A stretch of DNA of 47,355 nt from Loktanella salsilacus. GTDB lineage: Bacteria > Pseudomonadota > Alphaproteobacteria > Rhodobacterales > Rhodobacteraceae. This document shows, in pieces, positions 34,433-42,913 of the stretch. Position numbers and translations under genes: made by a program. The stretch spans positions 1 through 47,355 of the forward strand of contig NZ_FOTF01000024.1 in the NCBI RefSeq assembly GCF_900114485.1. The letters are read 5' to 3'. The stretch's first letter is position 1; the number at the start of each line of letters is the position of its first letter. Under the pieces are notes generated by a model. That model worked only from the letters and a program-made list of their open reading frames with translations, searched no databases and was not told where the DNA came from.

Positions 34433-35778
34433 CGCGGGCTAATCCGCAGCCACATGCCATTTGCCGTGCGCACGGTCAGATGGGCGACGGGCACGGGCGG
34501 GCGATCTGGGACCAGTTCAAACCGATAAGCCGCCAACATTTGCGCCAATAAAACAACGCCTTCAATCATCGCAAAGCCTGCGCCGGTGCAGACCCGCGGT
34601 CCGGCTGAAAACGGCATATAGGCCGTGCGCTGCCCTGTTTTGCCATTCTCGGTCTGCCAGCGGGTTGGGTCGAAATCGTCAGGCTTGTCCCAGATCCGTT
34701 CGTGCCGGTGCAGGTGCCACGGCGACAAGACAACCTGCGCGCCGGGTGTGACGTCGCGCTTGCGAAACACCTCTGGTATGGTGGTTTCGCGTACCATCAT
34801 CGGCACAGGTGGATACAGCCGCAGGCTTTCGCGGAACACGTCGCGGGTAGCTTTTAGCGTCGATAGTCCGGCGAACTGGCCGTCCCAGACCTGCGCCTCT
34901 TCTGCGAGCTTGTCCTGCCATTCAGGATGCATCGCCAGCAAATACAGTGTCCACGCCAGCGCAGCGGCGCTGGTTTCGTGTCCGGCCAGAAAGAAGATCG
35001 CGACCTGATCGACCATCTGCGGCACATCAAATGTGTCGCCCGTATCAGGATCAGCCGTCGTCATGATCTTGGTCGCCAGATCATCTGGCGCGGTGCCATC
35101 CGCAATCTGCGCCAGCCGCGCAGCGGTCATGTCGGTGATCAAACTGCGGATCAGCCGCGCCGTCGCCCGCGTGTCACGGCGGAAAAACCGCGGCATCCAG
35201 CGCGGACCGGGGATAAAGGCGGCAAGGTTCAGGATCGGCTGGGTGCGCTGGTAGGTCTTGAAGGCGTCGAAAACACGGGTCGCAATCTGGTCTTCGATCG
35301 GGACGGAAAACAGCGTGCGAAAGATCACATCGGCGGCGGCGTGGCTCGTCTCTGGCTCTATATCGCGCGGGGTGCCGTCGGCCAGCGGGGCCATGCGGGT
35401 GACCGCCGCCGCCCCCGCCGCCTTGATCGCCGGAAAGGTATCGCGCAGCCGCCCGCCCGCAAAGGCGGGGTCAATAATGCGGCGCTGCTGCTTCCACAAA
35501 TCGCCGTTGGTTAGGAACACCGAGTCCCCCAGCAAGGGGCGCAGCCCTGCGCCGATGCGGTCCGATTTGGGGAAATCATCGGGGCGTTCATTTAGCACCA
35601 GCCGGATCAGCTCTGGGTCATTCACCATATAGCTGCGGAAAAACGGCGTGCGAAACTCTGCCATCCACGCGCGATACAGCTTGGCGGGTTGCGCCGACAG
35701 AATATCTGCGCGGAACAGTTTTAAGTAGCGAAACAGCGATACCTTGTCCGGCCGCGCCGGCGGCTTGGCCGGAATCAC
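34429..35778 (-). CDS. Cytochrome P450
   Basis: This 449-residue haem monooxygenase has the I-helix oxygen-activation motif AGHETSA, the K-helix ESLR (ExxR), the PERF-like region DPTRW and the haem loop FSAGPRVCTG with thiolate Cys397. There is no N-terminal membrane anchor, so it is probably soluble and uses separate ferredoxin or flavodoxin partners, which are not in the window. The start overlaps the preceding hydrolase gene by four bases. Substrate unknown; the length and the long helical N-terminus recall fatty-acid or alkane hydroxylases, which is a weak guess. Confidence 0.93.
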   Translation of the reverse strand: MIPAKPPARPDKVSLFRYLKLFRADILSAQPAKLYRAWMAEFRTPFFRSYMVNDPELIRLVLNERPDDFPKSDRIGAGLRPLLGDSVFLTNGDLWKQQRRIIDPAFAGGRLRDTFPAIKAAGAAAVTRMAPLADGTPRDIEPETSHAAADVIFRTLFSVPIEDQIATRVFDAFKTYQRTQPILNLAAFIPGPRWMPRFFRRDTRATARLIRSLITDMTAARLAQIADGTAPDDLATKIMTTADPDTGDTFDVPQMVDQVAIFFLAGHETSAAALAWTLYLLAMHPEWQDKLAEEAQVWDGQFAGLSTLKATRDVFRESLRLYPPVPMMVRETTIPEVFRKRDVTPGAQVVLSPWHLHRHERIWDKPDDFDPTRWQTENGKTGQRTAYMPFSAGPRVCTGAGFAMIEGVVLLAQMLAAYRFELVPDRPPVPVAHLTVRTANGMWLRISPR

Positions 35779-37013
35779 AGAGCCATATCCGTGTATTTCG
35801 ACGCTGGCACATCGATGCGAGAGGCCGAGGGCGCGCGGCCCTTATAGCGCTCTCCCAAGGTCAGCGGCCCTGCGGTGATGCGGAAATAGTCGTAGTCGCC
35901 GGGCCGGTCAAAGGCGCAGAGGTACTGAAAATGCAGACGGAAGAACTTCCAGCGCAATTCTTTCCAGCGTGCGGGCGACAAGGTTTTCGTAAAGGCGGCA
36001 GAGATGACCAGCGGCCAGCGCTTGTCCTTTGGTGCGACGCCAGACACCTCGACCGGATCGCACAGGGCAAAGGCGCAGCCGTCGCCGGGCGCTGTGACGT
36101 CGACCCATGGCATGTCGACGCGGGATAGATCGTGCAAATCGCGGCGCAGGCGCGTGGCACCGCGCAGGAATGACACCATCGGCACCACCTGCCCCAGCGA
36201 CAAGAACGACAACGCCGGACCATCCGCAGGCACCCGGCCCGCGCGGTGCAGATCGGCGAGGATCGACACGCCGAGGTGCGCGCCGGATGAGTGACCGACG
36301 ACCAACACCTCGTCCACGTCGGTCGCCAAGGCCGCTGCAATCTGGTCCGCGAACGCGGCCATGCGCTCTTCAAGTGCTGGCGGGTTCGCCCCGTTCCAGC
36401 GGGCGGAATATGCGTAGTCGTGCATCAGGTAATAGGCGAAAAACTTGCCGTCCTTGCGCTTGAACCAGCGCAAGACCGAGATGGCGACCCCCGCCCAAAG
36501 GGCGTAGGACACCAGCTTCACAAGAGTACCCAGCAGGCCGGACACGGGGATCAGGCCCAGCAGTTTCGCGGCCAAGCCGCCCAGCAAGATCGCTACTAAA
36601 AGCTGCACCAGCAACATGCCCACGGGATACAGCGCCGCAATCACGGGCCCTTTGCGCAGCCACATCAGCCGCCGCAGCGTGCCGCTGGCGATATAGGTGA
36701 AGGCCGTGCGCAGCAGTTGGCCGTAGGTCGCGGGGATCGAATGGGACATGCTGCTGCGCACGATGTCTGACCAGACCAGCACATCAACCTCTGCCGTCAC
36801 CTGCGCCCCGTTCATTCCGGCAGCAACGTGCCAGCCATAGGTCTTGCCGCGCGGCTTTGGGGTCAGCGTCAGGTCATAGCCGCTGATCGCCGCCTGCGCG
36901 GTGCCTTCGGTGCGGTATAGCTCGCGGTAGCGGCGGGGATGAATCGGGTCATAGCCGGGGATGTAGAACACCCGCCGGCGGCGTACGGTTTGCTGATCGT
37001 CATGCTCGGTCAT
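35775..37013 (-). CDS. Alpha/beta-hydrolase-like protein with an internal membrane region
   Basis: This 412-residue protein has an unusual plan. An N-terminal segment with RRVFYIPGYDP, which looks like the first hydrolase strand and oxyanion loop, is followed by a hydrophobic region of about two or three helices at 122-183. The nucleophile elbow then appears as VLVVGHSSGAHLG, with candidate nucleophile Ser242 in GHSSG. The membrane region thus interrupts the hydrolase fold rather than preceding it. The product may be a lipase- or esterase-like enzyme anchored in the inner membrane. Translation is coupled to the P450 gene that follows. Function unknown. Confidence 0.8.
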   Translation of the reverse strand: MTEHDDQQTVRRRRVFYIPGYDPIHPRRYRELYRTEGTAQAAISGYDLTLTPKPRGKTYGWHVAAGMNGAQVTAEVDVLVWSDIVRSSMSHSIPATYGQLLRTAFTYIASGTLRRLMWLRKGPVIAALYPVGMLLVQLLVAILLGGLAAKLLGLIPVSGLLGTLVKLVSYALWAGVAISVLRWFKRKDGKFFAYYLMHDYAYSARWNGANPPALEERMAAFADQIAAALATDVDEVLVVGHSSGAHLGVSILADLHRAGRVPADGPALSFLSLGQVVPMVSFLRGATRLRRDLHDLSRVDMPWVDVTAPGDGCAFALCDPVEVSGVAPKDKRWPLVISAAFTKTLSPARWKELRWKFFRLHFQYLCAFDRPGDYDYFRITAGPLTLGERYKGRAPSASRIDVPASKYTDMAL

Positions 37014-37052
37014 GCGCGCACCCTAGCGGGGAATGCGGGCGAAATTAAGCCG

Positions 37053-37808
37053 TTATCCGATTGCACCCAGCGCTGGAAACCGTTCCAGCAGCCAAAAACT
37101 GAAGGCGCTGAATTGGCCCGTGACCATCATCAGCCCGACCGTCCACAGCAGCAGGCCAGAGGTGCGTTCAATCCGCGCCATATGCCGCTTCATCCAGGCC
37201 ATCGGCCCCTTCAGGCGCGGGAAAAACGCAGCGACTGCTAGGAACGGCAGACCCAGCCCCAGCGCATACATCGCCAGCAAAAGCGTGCCGCGCCCAACGT
37301 CGCCCTCTGACGCAGCAAGGCCCAGAATCGTCCCAAGGATCGGGCCAAGGCAAGGCGTCCAGCCAAAGGCGAAAGCAAGGCCAAGCACATAGGCGCCGAA
37401 CGCGCTGCCACCGTTATCGCCGGTTGCGACTCGCGCTTCGCGGTCTAGGAACCCAATCCGGAACACGCCGATAAAATGCGCGCCAAAGATCATGACGACG
37501 ACACCAGCGATGGGCACGAACCAGCCCTGCCATTGCAGCAAAGCCCGCCCCAGCGTTGAAAACGCCATGCCCAGCAGCAAAAAGACCGTCGATAGTCCCA
37601 GCACAAACATGAAGGCGGCCACCATCACCCGCCTGCGCGCGGCGGCGGTCTCGTCCAACTCGGTCACTGACACGCCGCCCATATAGGCCAGATACGGCGG
37701 CACGATCGGCAGCACGCAGGGCGATAGGAACGACAACAAGCCGGCGACAAGGGCGATGGCCATGGCGGGCACAAGGCTCGCGTCCATTAAGGCGATATTT
37801 TCGAACAT
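37053..37808 (-). CDS. ccdA: Cytochrome c biogenesis protein CcdA
   Basis: This 251-residue inner-membrane protein has six helices. The two redox cysteines lie in FLSPCVLPIVPPY near residue 30 and in WTPCLGPILG near residue 155. CcdA carries electrons from cytoplasmic thioredoxin to periplasmic thiol proteins that reduce apocytochrome c. The gene is separated from the hydrolase-P450 pair by 39 bases and may share their transcript, but the functional link is unclear. It is divergent from the tusA-like gene. Confidence 0.93.
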   Translation of the reverse strand: MFENIALMDASLVPAMAIALVAGLLSFLSPCVLPIVPPYLAYMGGVSVTELDETAAARRRVMVAAFMFVLGLSTVFLLLGMAFSTLGRALLQWQGWFVPIAGVVVMIFGAHFIGVFRIGFLDREARVATGDNGGSAFGAYVLGLAFAFGWTPCLGPILGTILGLAASEGDVGRGTLLLAMYALGLGLPFLAVAAFFPRLKGPMAWMKRHMARIERTSGLLLWTVGLMMVTGQFSAFSFWLLERFPALGAIG

Positions 37809-37920
37809 GGGACCTCTTTGCGCGTGTTGGGATAGGCTTAGGCCATCGCGGCCCCCGCGTCACGCCGCGCGGTGTCACGAGGGCGTTTACAAAATGACAC
37901 ATCCGCCCTAGCGATAGGGC

Positions 37921-38148
37921 ATGGATTATGATGCTGAACTCGACGCCACCGGGCTGCTGTGCCCCCTGCCCGTTCTTAAGGCGCGCAAACGCCTGTCTGC
38001 ATTGGCCAGTGGCCAAGTGCTGCGGATGCGCGCGACCGATCCCGCCGCGATTATTGACGTGCCGCATTACTGCTTTGAGGCGGGCCATACGCTGGCCCTG
38101 ACGCAGGATGAAGGCGACGTTCAGGTGTATTTTATCCGCAAGGCGTAA
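37921..38148 (+). CDS. TusA-family sulfurtransferase-like protein
   Basis: This 75-residue protein has the family signature CPLPVLKARKRL with the persulfide-bearing Cys14 in the CPxP motif, followed by the typical RATDPAAIIDVPHYC and a C-terminal strand ending in VYFIRKA. Members relay sulfur for tRNA thiolation, molybdenum cofactor or other thiol pathways. The gene stands alone between divergent ccdA and convergent rne and is followed by a strong terminator. Confidence 0.92.
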   Translation: MDYDAELDATGLLCPLPVLKARKRLSALASGQVLRMRATDPAAIIDVPHYCFEAGHTLALTQDEGDVQVYFIRKA

Positions 38149-38172
38149 GCGACCAGCGCCCTACTCAATAGC

Positions 38173-38202
38173 AAAAAGGCGGACCTTGCGGCCCGCCTTT
38201 TT
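38173..38202. terminator. Bidirectional terminator between tusA-like gene and rne
   Basis: AAAAAGGCGG pairs with CCGCCTTTTT over ten bases around the loop ACCTTGCGGC, which has T-runs in both directions. It serves the convergent genes on either side. Confidence 0.9.
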
Positions 38203-38224
38203 CATGTCTTGGGGTGCGCTGACC

Positions 38225-41086
38225 TTAACGGCCCAGCGACCACCAGCCGCGCTTTTTCGGCTTATCTTCTGCCTCTGGTGCCTCGGCTTCTGGCGCAGGC
38301 GTTGGTTCCGGCGCAGGTGCTGGCGTTGCCACAGGCTCTGGCGCTGCAACCGGCGCAGACTTCACCTCTGGCGCAGCTTGCGCTGCGGGCGCCGGGGTTG
38401 CCTCGACCGGGGCTGCTGGCGCAGGCGTTTCAGCCACTGGCGCGTCGGCAACCGGTGCTTCAGCCACAGGCGCATCAGCCGTCACAGCAGGCACGTCCGT
38501 TGGTGCATCTACCACGTCTGTTGCGGCCTCAACCTTGGGCTTGCGCGCGCGGCTGCGGCGGGCAGGCTTTGGCTTTTCAGCAGGCGCGTCGGCATCTGCC
38601 TCTGCCTCTGCCGGAGCCTCTGCGCCTTCGGCAACCTCTGCCTTGGGCTTGCGGCGGCTACGGGTGCGCTTTGGCTTTTCTGCTGGCGCGTCTGCGTCAG
38701 CGTCTGCTGCAGGTGCGTCAGCCACAGCATCAGCGGCTGCTGCCTCTGCGGGTGCTTCGGCGTCCGTTGCAACAGCGTCTGCCTTGGGCTTGCGGCGGCT
38801 GCGGGTGCGCTTGGGCTTTTCGGCGGGCGCATCGGTGACGGCTTCTGCCTCAGCTGCAACAGCGGGGGCGTCCGATTCGGCATCATCGGCCGCGTCATCG
38901 TCCTGATCGGAGTCGGCGTCGTCGTTGCCGTTCTCGTTCTGATCACCGTTTTCACCATTCTCGCCGTTCTGGCCGCCCTTGCGCCGCCGACGACGACGCC
39001 GCTTTTTGCGGGGCTGGCCATCGGCGTCTTCTTCGCTCGCGGCCGAGGTTTCGCTGTTTTGCTGCGCAGGCGCTTCTTCGACTGCGACAACAACCTCTTC
39101 TTCGACCTCGTCAAAGACCTGCTCGTCCGCCAAATCCTTAGCGTCCATCACGGGTGCCACGAAGGGCAAGGCGTCAGGGACAACCCGCGTCCCGGTCTTG
39201 AACTTGTCGATCGCGAAATCAGGCGACACCAGCGTCAGGTCACATTCGACGCGCACGGACATGCCATACTGCGCCTCAATCCCGGCGACGTGGTCACGCT
39301 TGCCGTTCATCAGCACGTTGGCGATGGACACCGGCGCACGCACCAAGACTTCTTTGGAACGGCCGCGTGTGCCCTCTTCTTCGATCTGGCGCAGGATGTT
39401 CAGCACGACGTTGTCGTCGGACCGCAGCAGGCCAGTGCCGTGGCAATGGCTACACGGCTGCGTCGTCGCCTCTAGCATACCGGGGCGCAGACGCTGACGC
39501 GACATTTCCAGCAGACCGAAGCCAGAGATCCGGCCGACCTGAATACGTGCGCGGTCGGTTTTCAGCGCGTCCTTGAACCGCTTTTCCACCGCGACGTTGT
39601 TGCGACGTTCATCCATGTCGATGAAGTCGATGACGATCAGACCCGCCAAGTCACGCAGGCGCGCTTGACGTGCCACTTCGTCAGCAGCCTCTAGGTTGGT
39701 TTTCAGCGCCGTCTGTTCGATCGAGCCTTCCTTCGTGGCCCGGCCAGAGTTGACGTCGACGGCGACCAGCGCCTCGGTCACGCCGATCACGATATAACCG
39801 CCAGAGGGCAGCTGCACCGTCGGGTTAAACATGCCCGACAGATAGCTTTCGCACTGGTAGCGGGCGAACAGCGGCATCTGTTCAGCGTATTGCTTCACGT
39901 GCTTGGCGTGGGATGGCATGATCATCCGCATGAAGTCTTTCGCGTTGCGATAGCCTTCTTCGCCAGCGACGATGACTTCGTCGATGTCCTTGGAATACAG
40001 ATCGCGGATCGTCCGCTTGATCAGATCGCCCTCTTCATAGATTTTCGCGGGGGCGATGGATTTCAGCGTCAGCTCGCGGATGGTTTCCCACATGCGCTGC
40101 AGATATTCATAGTCGCGCTTGATCTCGTTGCGGGTGCGCTGGCTGCCAGCGGTGCGGATGATCAGACCGGCGCCTTCGGGCACCAGCATCTCGCCTGCGA
40201 TTTCCTTCAGCTTTTTGCGGTCGGCCACGTTGGTGATCTTGCGGGAAATCCCGCCGCCACGTGCCGTGTTCGGCATCAGAACGCAGTAACGGCCAGCCAG
40301 CGACAGGTATGTCGTCAGCGCCGCGCCTTTGTTGCCGCGCTCTTCTTTGACGACCTGCACCAGCATGATCTGGCGGACTTTGACGACCTCTTGGATCTTG
40401 TAACGCTTGGGGCGCGGCTTGCGCACGGGGCGCACGTCGTCGCTGTCATCAGCGCTGTCGACATTTTCGATCTCGGATGGCTGATCATCGCTGTCGTCAG
40501 CGCCATCAGCCTGATCGTCGTCCTGCACTTCATCGCTGGCAGGGGTGTCGACGGGAGTCTCTGCGACCAGCTCCATCGGGCTGGACCCCTCTTCGGGATC
40601 GTCCAGGTCAATGGTTTCCATGCCCGCGATGTCGCGGGTGGCGGTCGCATCATCAGATGCGGTGTTAGCAGCACGGCCACGGGTCCGGCGTGTGCGGCGC
40701 ACACGGGGCTTGGGCGAAGCGTCGTCCGCGTCAGTGTCAGCACTGGCTTCAGAGGCGTCCGCGTCTGCGTCGTCCTCTTCCTCAGCCTTTTGGCTGGCGG
40801 CATAGGCTTTTTCTTCGGCGATCAGTGCCAGACGGTCAGCGACCGGGATCTGATAGTAATCGGGGTGAATTTCCGAGAACGCGAGGAACCCGTGGCGATT
40901 GCCGCCGTAGTCCACAAACGCGGCCTGTAACGACGGTTCGACCCGCGTGACTTTGGCTAGATAGATATTTCCAGCAAGCTGACGCTTGAACTGGCTTTCA
41001 AAATCAAATTCTTCGACTTTGTTTCCGTCGACCACAACAACGCGGGTTTCTTCCGCGTGGGTGGCATCGATTAGCATTTTCTTCAT
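38225..41086 (-). CDS. rne: Ribonuclease E, alphaproteobacterial form with acidic S1 insertion
   Basis: This 953-residue endoribonuclease starts with MLIDATHAEETRVVVVDG and the S1 RNA-binding domain. The S1 domain is interrupted at about residues 92-228 by an acidic insertion containing one basic patch (RVRRTRRTRGRA). The catalytic core has VDVNSGRAT near 440 and VIDFIDM near 484 with the metal-binding Asp residues; the zinc-link is CSHCHGTG near 543. The C-terminal third is a low-complexity Ala/Pro/Glu scaffold with repeats of KPKRTRSRRKPKA, likely for RNA and partner binding. I chose the ATG at 41086, which gives the conserved N-terminus; ATGs at 41101 and 41146 are possible. Confidence 0.95.
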   Translation of the reverse strand: MKKMLIDATHAEETRVVVVDGNKVEEFDFESQFKRQLAGNIYLAKVTRVEPSLQAAFVDYGGNRHGFLAFSEIHPDYYQIPVADRLALIAEEKAYAASQKAEEEDDADADASEASADTDADDASPKPRVRRTRRTRGRAANTASDDATATRDIAGMETIDLDDPEEGSSPMELVAETPVDTPASDEVQDDDQADGADDSDDQPSEIENVDSADDSDDVRPVRKPRPKRYKIQEVVKVRQIMLVQVVKEERGNKGAALTTYLSLAGRYCVLMPNTARGGGISRKITNVADRKKLKEIAGEMLVPEGAGLIIRTAGSQRTRNEIKRDYEYLQRMWETIRELTLKSIAPAKIYEEGDLIKRTIRDLYSKDIDEVIVAGEEGYRNAKDFMRMIMPSHAKHVKQYAEQMPLFARYQCESYLSGMFNPTVQLPSGGYIVIGVTEALVAVDVNSGRATKEGSIEQTALKTNLEAADEVARQARLRDLAGLIVIDFIDMDERRNNVAVEKRFKDALKTDRARIQVGRISGFGLLEMSRQRLRPGMLEATTQPCSHCHGTGLLRSDDNVVLNILRQIEEEGTRGRSKEVLVRAPVSIANVLMNGKRDHVAGIEAQYGMSVRVECDLTLVSPDFAIDKFKTGTRVVPDALPFVAPVMDAKDLADEQVFDEVEEEVVVAVEEAPAQQNSETSAASEEDADGQPRKKRRRRRRRKGGQNGENGENGDQNENGNDDADSDQDDDAADDAESDAPAVAAEAEAVTDAPAEKPKRTRSRRKPKADAVATDAEAPAEAAAADAVADAPAADADADAPAEKPKRTRSRRKPKAEVAEGAEAPAEAEADADAPAEKPKPARRSRARKPKVEAATDVVDAPTDVPAVTADAPVAEAPVADAPVAETPAPAAPVEATPAPAAQAAPEVKSAPVAAPEPVATPAPAPEPTPAPEAEAPEAEDKPKKRGWWSLGR

Positions 41087-41570
41087 GTTGTCCATTCGCA
41101 TGACGCGGCAATTCGGCCCCGGGGGGCGCAGCAGTGCGGCTGTCATGTCTGATTAAGGCGATGGGTGCGCAGGCCACGACAATGCCCCTTGGGGCGTCTG
41201 TCTGGTGGTCACTGTTCTGCGCGCCTCGCATCGCGGTCCTTGTCTGACCCACGTGACGCGGGCCTGTTTAATGCCCGGTCACAATAATACACATGCGAGC
41301 CAAGGGCGTTCTTTTGACCGTTTCGGGTCATAGTCAGCTGACCCTGTCCACCGGCTTTTGCCGCGCGGGATAGGATCAGAGAATCTCACCGGGATTTTGC
41401 GCATATCGTCATGCCAACCGCCCGTAGAACATACATAGGGGGTTATGGTGTCATAAGACAATCACAAAGTGCGTGCAGGCTTGGCGGCTAGGGTGTGCCG
41501 CGCCCTTAAACGCAAGAACGCCGCGCCCCGCTACGGGACACGGCGTTATCGCTAACACGCGGCGCGGCGC
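41087..41570 (-). promoter_or_regulatory. Long leader region of rne, no convincing gene
   Basis: This 484-base gap separates rne from dctD. A candidate promoter on the minus strand is TTGTCT (41456-41461), 18-base spacer, TATGTA (41432-41437), which would give a leader of about 340 bases. GGGTCA/TGACCC arms around a GTCAGCTGAC palindrome (41324-41345) can form a hairpin. E. coli rne has a leader of similar length through which RNase E controls its own mRNA, so similar autoregulation is plausible. A 60-codon frame at 41279-41461 has no family features and I do not call it. Confidence 0.5.
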
Positions 41571-42902
41571 TTACAGATAGTCAGAGCGGGACAGTGTGTA
41601 TTTCGCCATCTTCTCGTTCAAGGTCCGGCGCGGCAGACACAGTTCTTCCATCACCGCAGTGATTGAGCCTTTGTGCCGGCGCATGGTGTTGTCGATCAAC
41701 ATACGCTCGAACGCCTCGACGAATTCCTTCAGCGGCTTGCCTTCGGTGGTCATCGCCGGGCGGCTGTCGTCGCTGTCGGCCATCAGCAAGGATGCGATGG
41801 ATCCCGTGCCGCGCCGGTTCTGCAACACGGCGCGTTCGGCGACATTGATCAACTGGCGCACGTTGCCCGGCCAAGGCGCCTGCAACAGCTGCGCCGCTTC
41901 TTGGGCGGACACCTCTGGCGCGTCGCAGCCGTATTCTTCGGCGAACTGGTCCGACAGACGGGTGAACAGCGTCAGGATATCCTCTCCGCGCTGGCGCAGC
42001 GGCGGCACGACAATGCGCAGGGCGCTGATGCGGTAATACAGGTCAGGCCGCAGCACGGATTCGCAGGTCTTGTCTTGCTCCTGCAGGTTACAGATCGCGA
42101 CGATGCGGGTTTCGGCGGGCGTGCCTTGGTCGTTGATTGCCGTCAAAAGCCGCGCTTGCAGCGTCTGGCTCAGGCTTTCGATATCCTCCAGCACCAGTGT
42201 GCCGCCGCGGGCTTCTTCAATCGCGGGGATCGGCTCTTCCTCGCCCGCAGGGCCGAACAGGCGGCGGGTCAAGGTTGCCTCGTCAAAGGCGGCGCAGGCG
42301 ACCAGGACGAACTTTTTCGTCGCCCGCGCACCAACGGCATGCAGGGCGTGGGCGACCAGCGTTTTGCCGGTGCCGGTCTCGCCTTCGATCAGGACGTGAC
42401 CATCGGCCTGCCCCAGATCGAGGATGTCTTCTTTCAGCCGTTCCATCGGGGCGGACTGGCCCATCAGTTTCTTGATCAGCGCTGATCCGTCGGACAATTC
42501 CTTGCGCAGCGCACGGTTGTCCAGCGTCAGGCGCCGGGCGTTGCAGGCTTTCTTTGCCAGCTCTGTCATGCGGTCCGGGTTGAACGGCTTTTCCAGAAAA
42601 TCAAACGCGCCAACGCGCATCGCCTCGACCGCCATGGGCACATCGCCGTGGCCGGTGATCATGATGACCGGCAGCGCCGAATCGACGCCGCGCAGCTTTT
42701 TCAGGAACTGCATGCCGTCCATGCCGGGCATTTTCACGTCGCTTACGACAATACCGGGGAAATCCGCACCAACCACGCGCAACGCTTCTTCGGCGCTGGC
42801 ATAGGCTTCGGTTTCGAATCCTGACAGGGCCAGCCATTGGCTGATCGACTGCCGCATATCCTTTTCGTCATCCACGATGGCGATTTTCATGGCTTTGCTC
42901 AT
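41571..42902 (-). CDS. dctD: DctD-type response regulator with AAA+ domain lacking GAFTGA
   Basis: The 443-residue regulator has a receiver domain with DDE at 11-13, phospho-site Asp55 in IVVSDVKMPG, and Lys in LEKPFNPD. An AAA+ domain follows with Walker A GETGTGKT (174-181) and a Fis-type helix-turn-helix at the end (GSITAVMEELCLPRRTLNEKM). Between LFG and GGTL, where sigma-54 activators have GAFTGA, this protein has PAGEEEPIPAIEEAR. Walker B also deviates: LVLEDIE instead of LFLDEIG. It probably cannot remodel sigma-54 holoenzyme and may act with sigma-70. The neighbouring DctB-like kinase lies 11 bases upstream. Confidence 0.88.
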   Translation of the reverse strand: MSKAMKIAIVDDEKDMRQSISQWLALSGFETEAYASAEEALRVVGADFPGIVVSDVKMPGMDGMQFLKKLRGVDSALPVIMITGHGDVPMAVEAMRVGAFDFLEKPFNPDRMTELAKKACNARRLTLDNRALRKELSDGSALIKKLMGQSAPMERLKEDILDLGQADGHVLIEGETGTGKTLVAHALHAVGARATKKFVLVACAAFDEATLTRRLFGPAGEEEPIPAIEEARGGTLVLEDIESLSQTLQARLLTAINDQGTPAETRIVAICNLQEQDKTCESVLRPDLYYRISALRIVVPPLRQRGEDILTLFTRLSDQFAEEYGCDAPEVSAQEAAQLLQAPWPGNVRQLINVAERAVLQNRRGTGSIASLLMADSDDSRPAMTTEGKPLKEFVEAFERMLIDNTMRRHKGSITAVMEELCLPRRTLNEKMAKYTLSRSDYL

Positions 42903-42913
42903 GGATCTGATCC

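Noticed and set aside
38560-38840. Possible CRISPR-like repeat array
   Set aside because: The repeats are in-frame protein repeats of rne with irregular spacing and no unique spacers.
38108-39475. 455-codon plus-strand frame rich in Cys, Arg, Leu and Trp opposite rne
   Set aside because: It is the reverse of the Ala/Pro/Glu repeats of the RNase E scaffold; the real gene is on the minus strand.
41279-41461. 60-codon frame in the rne leader
   Set aside because: No ribosome site, no family feature, and it covers the likely promoter region.
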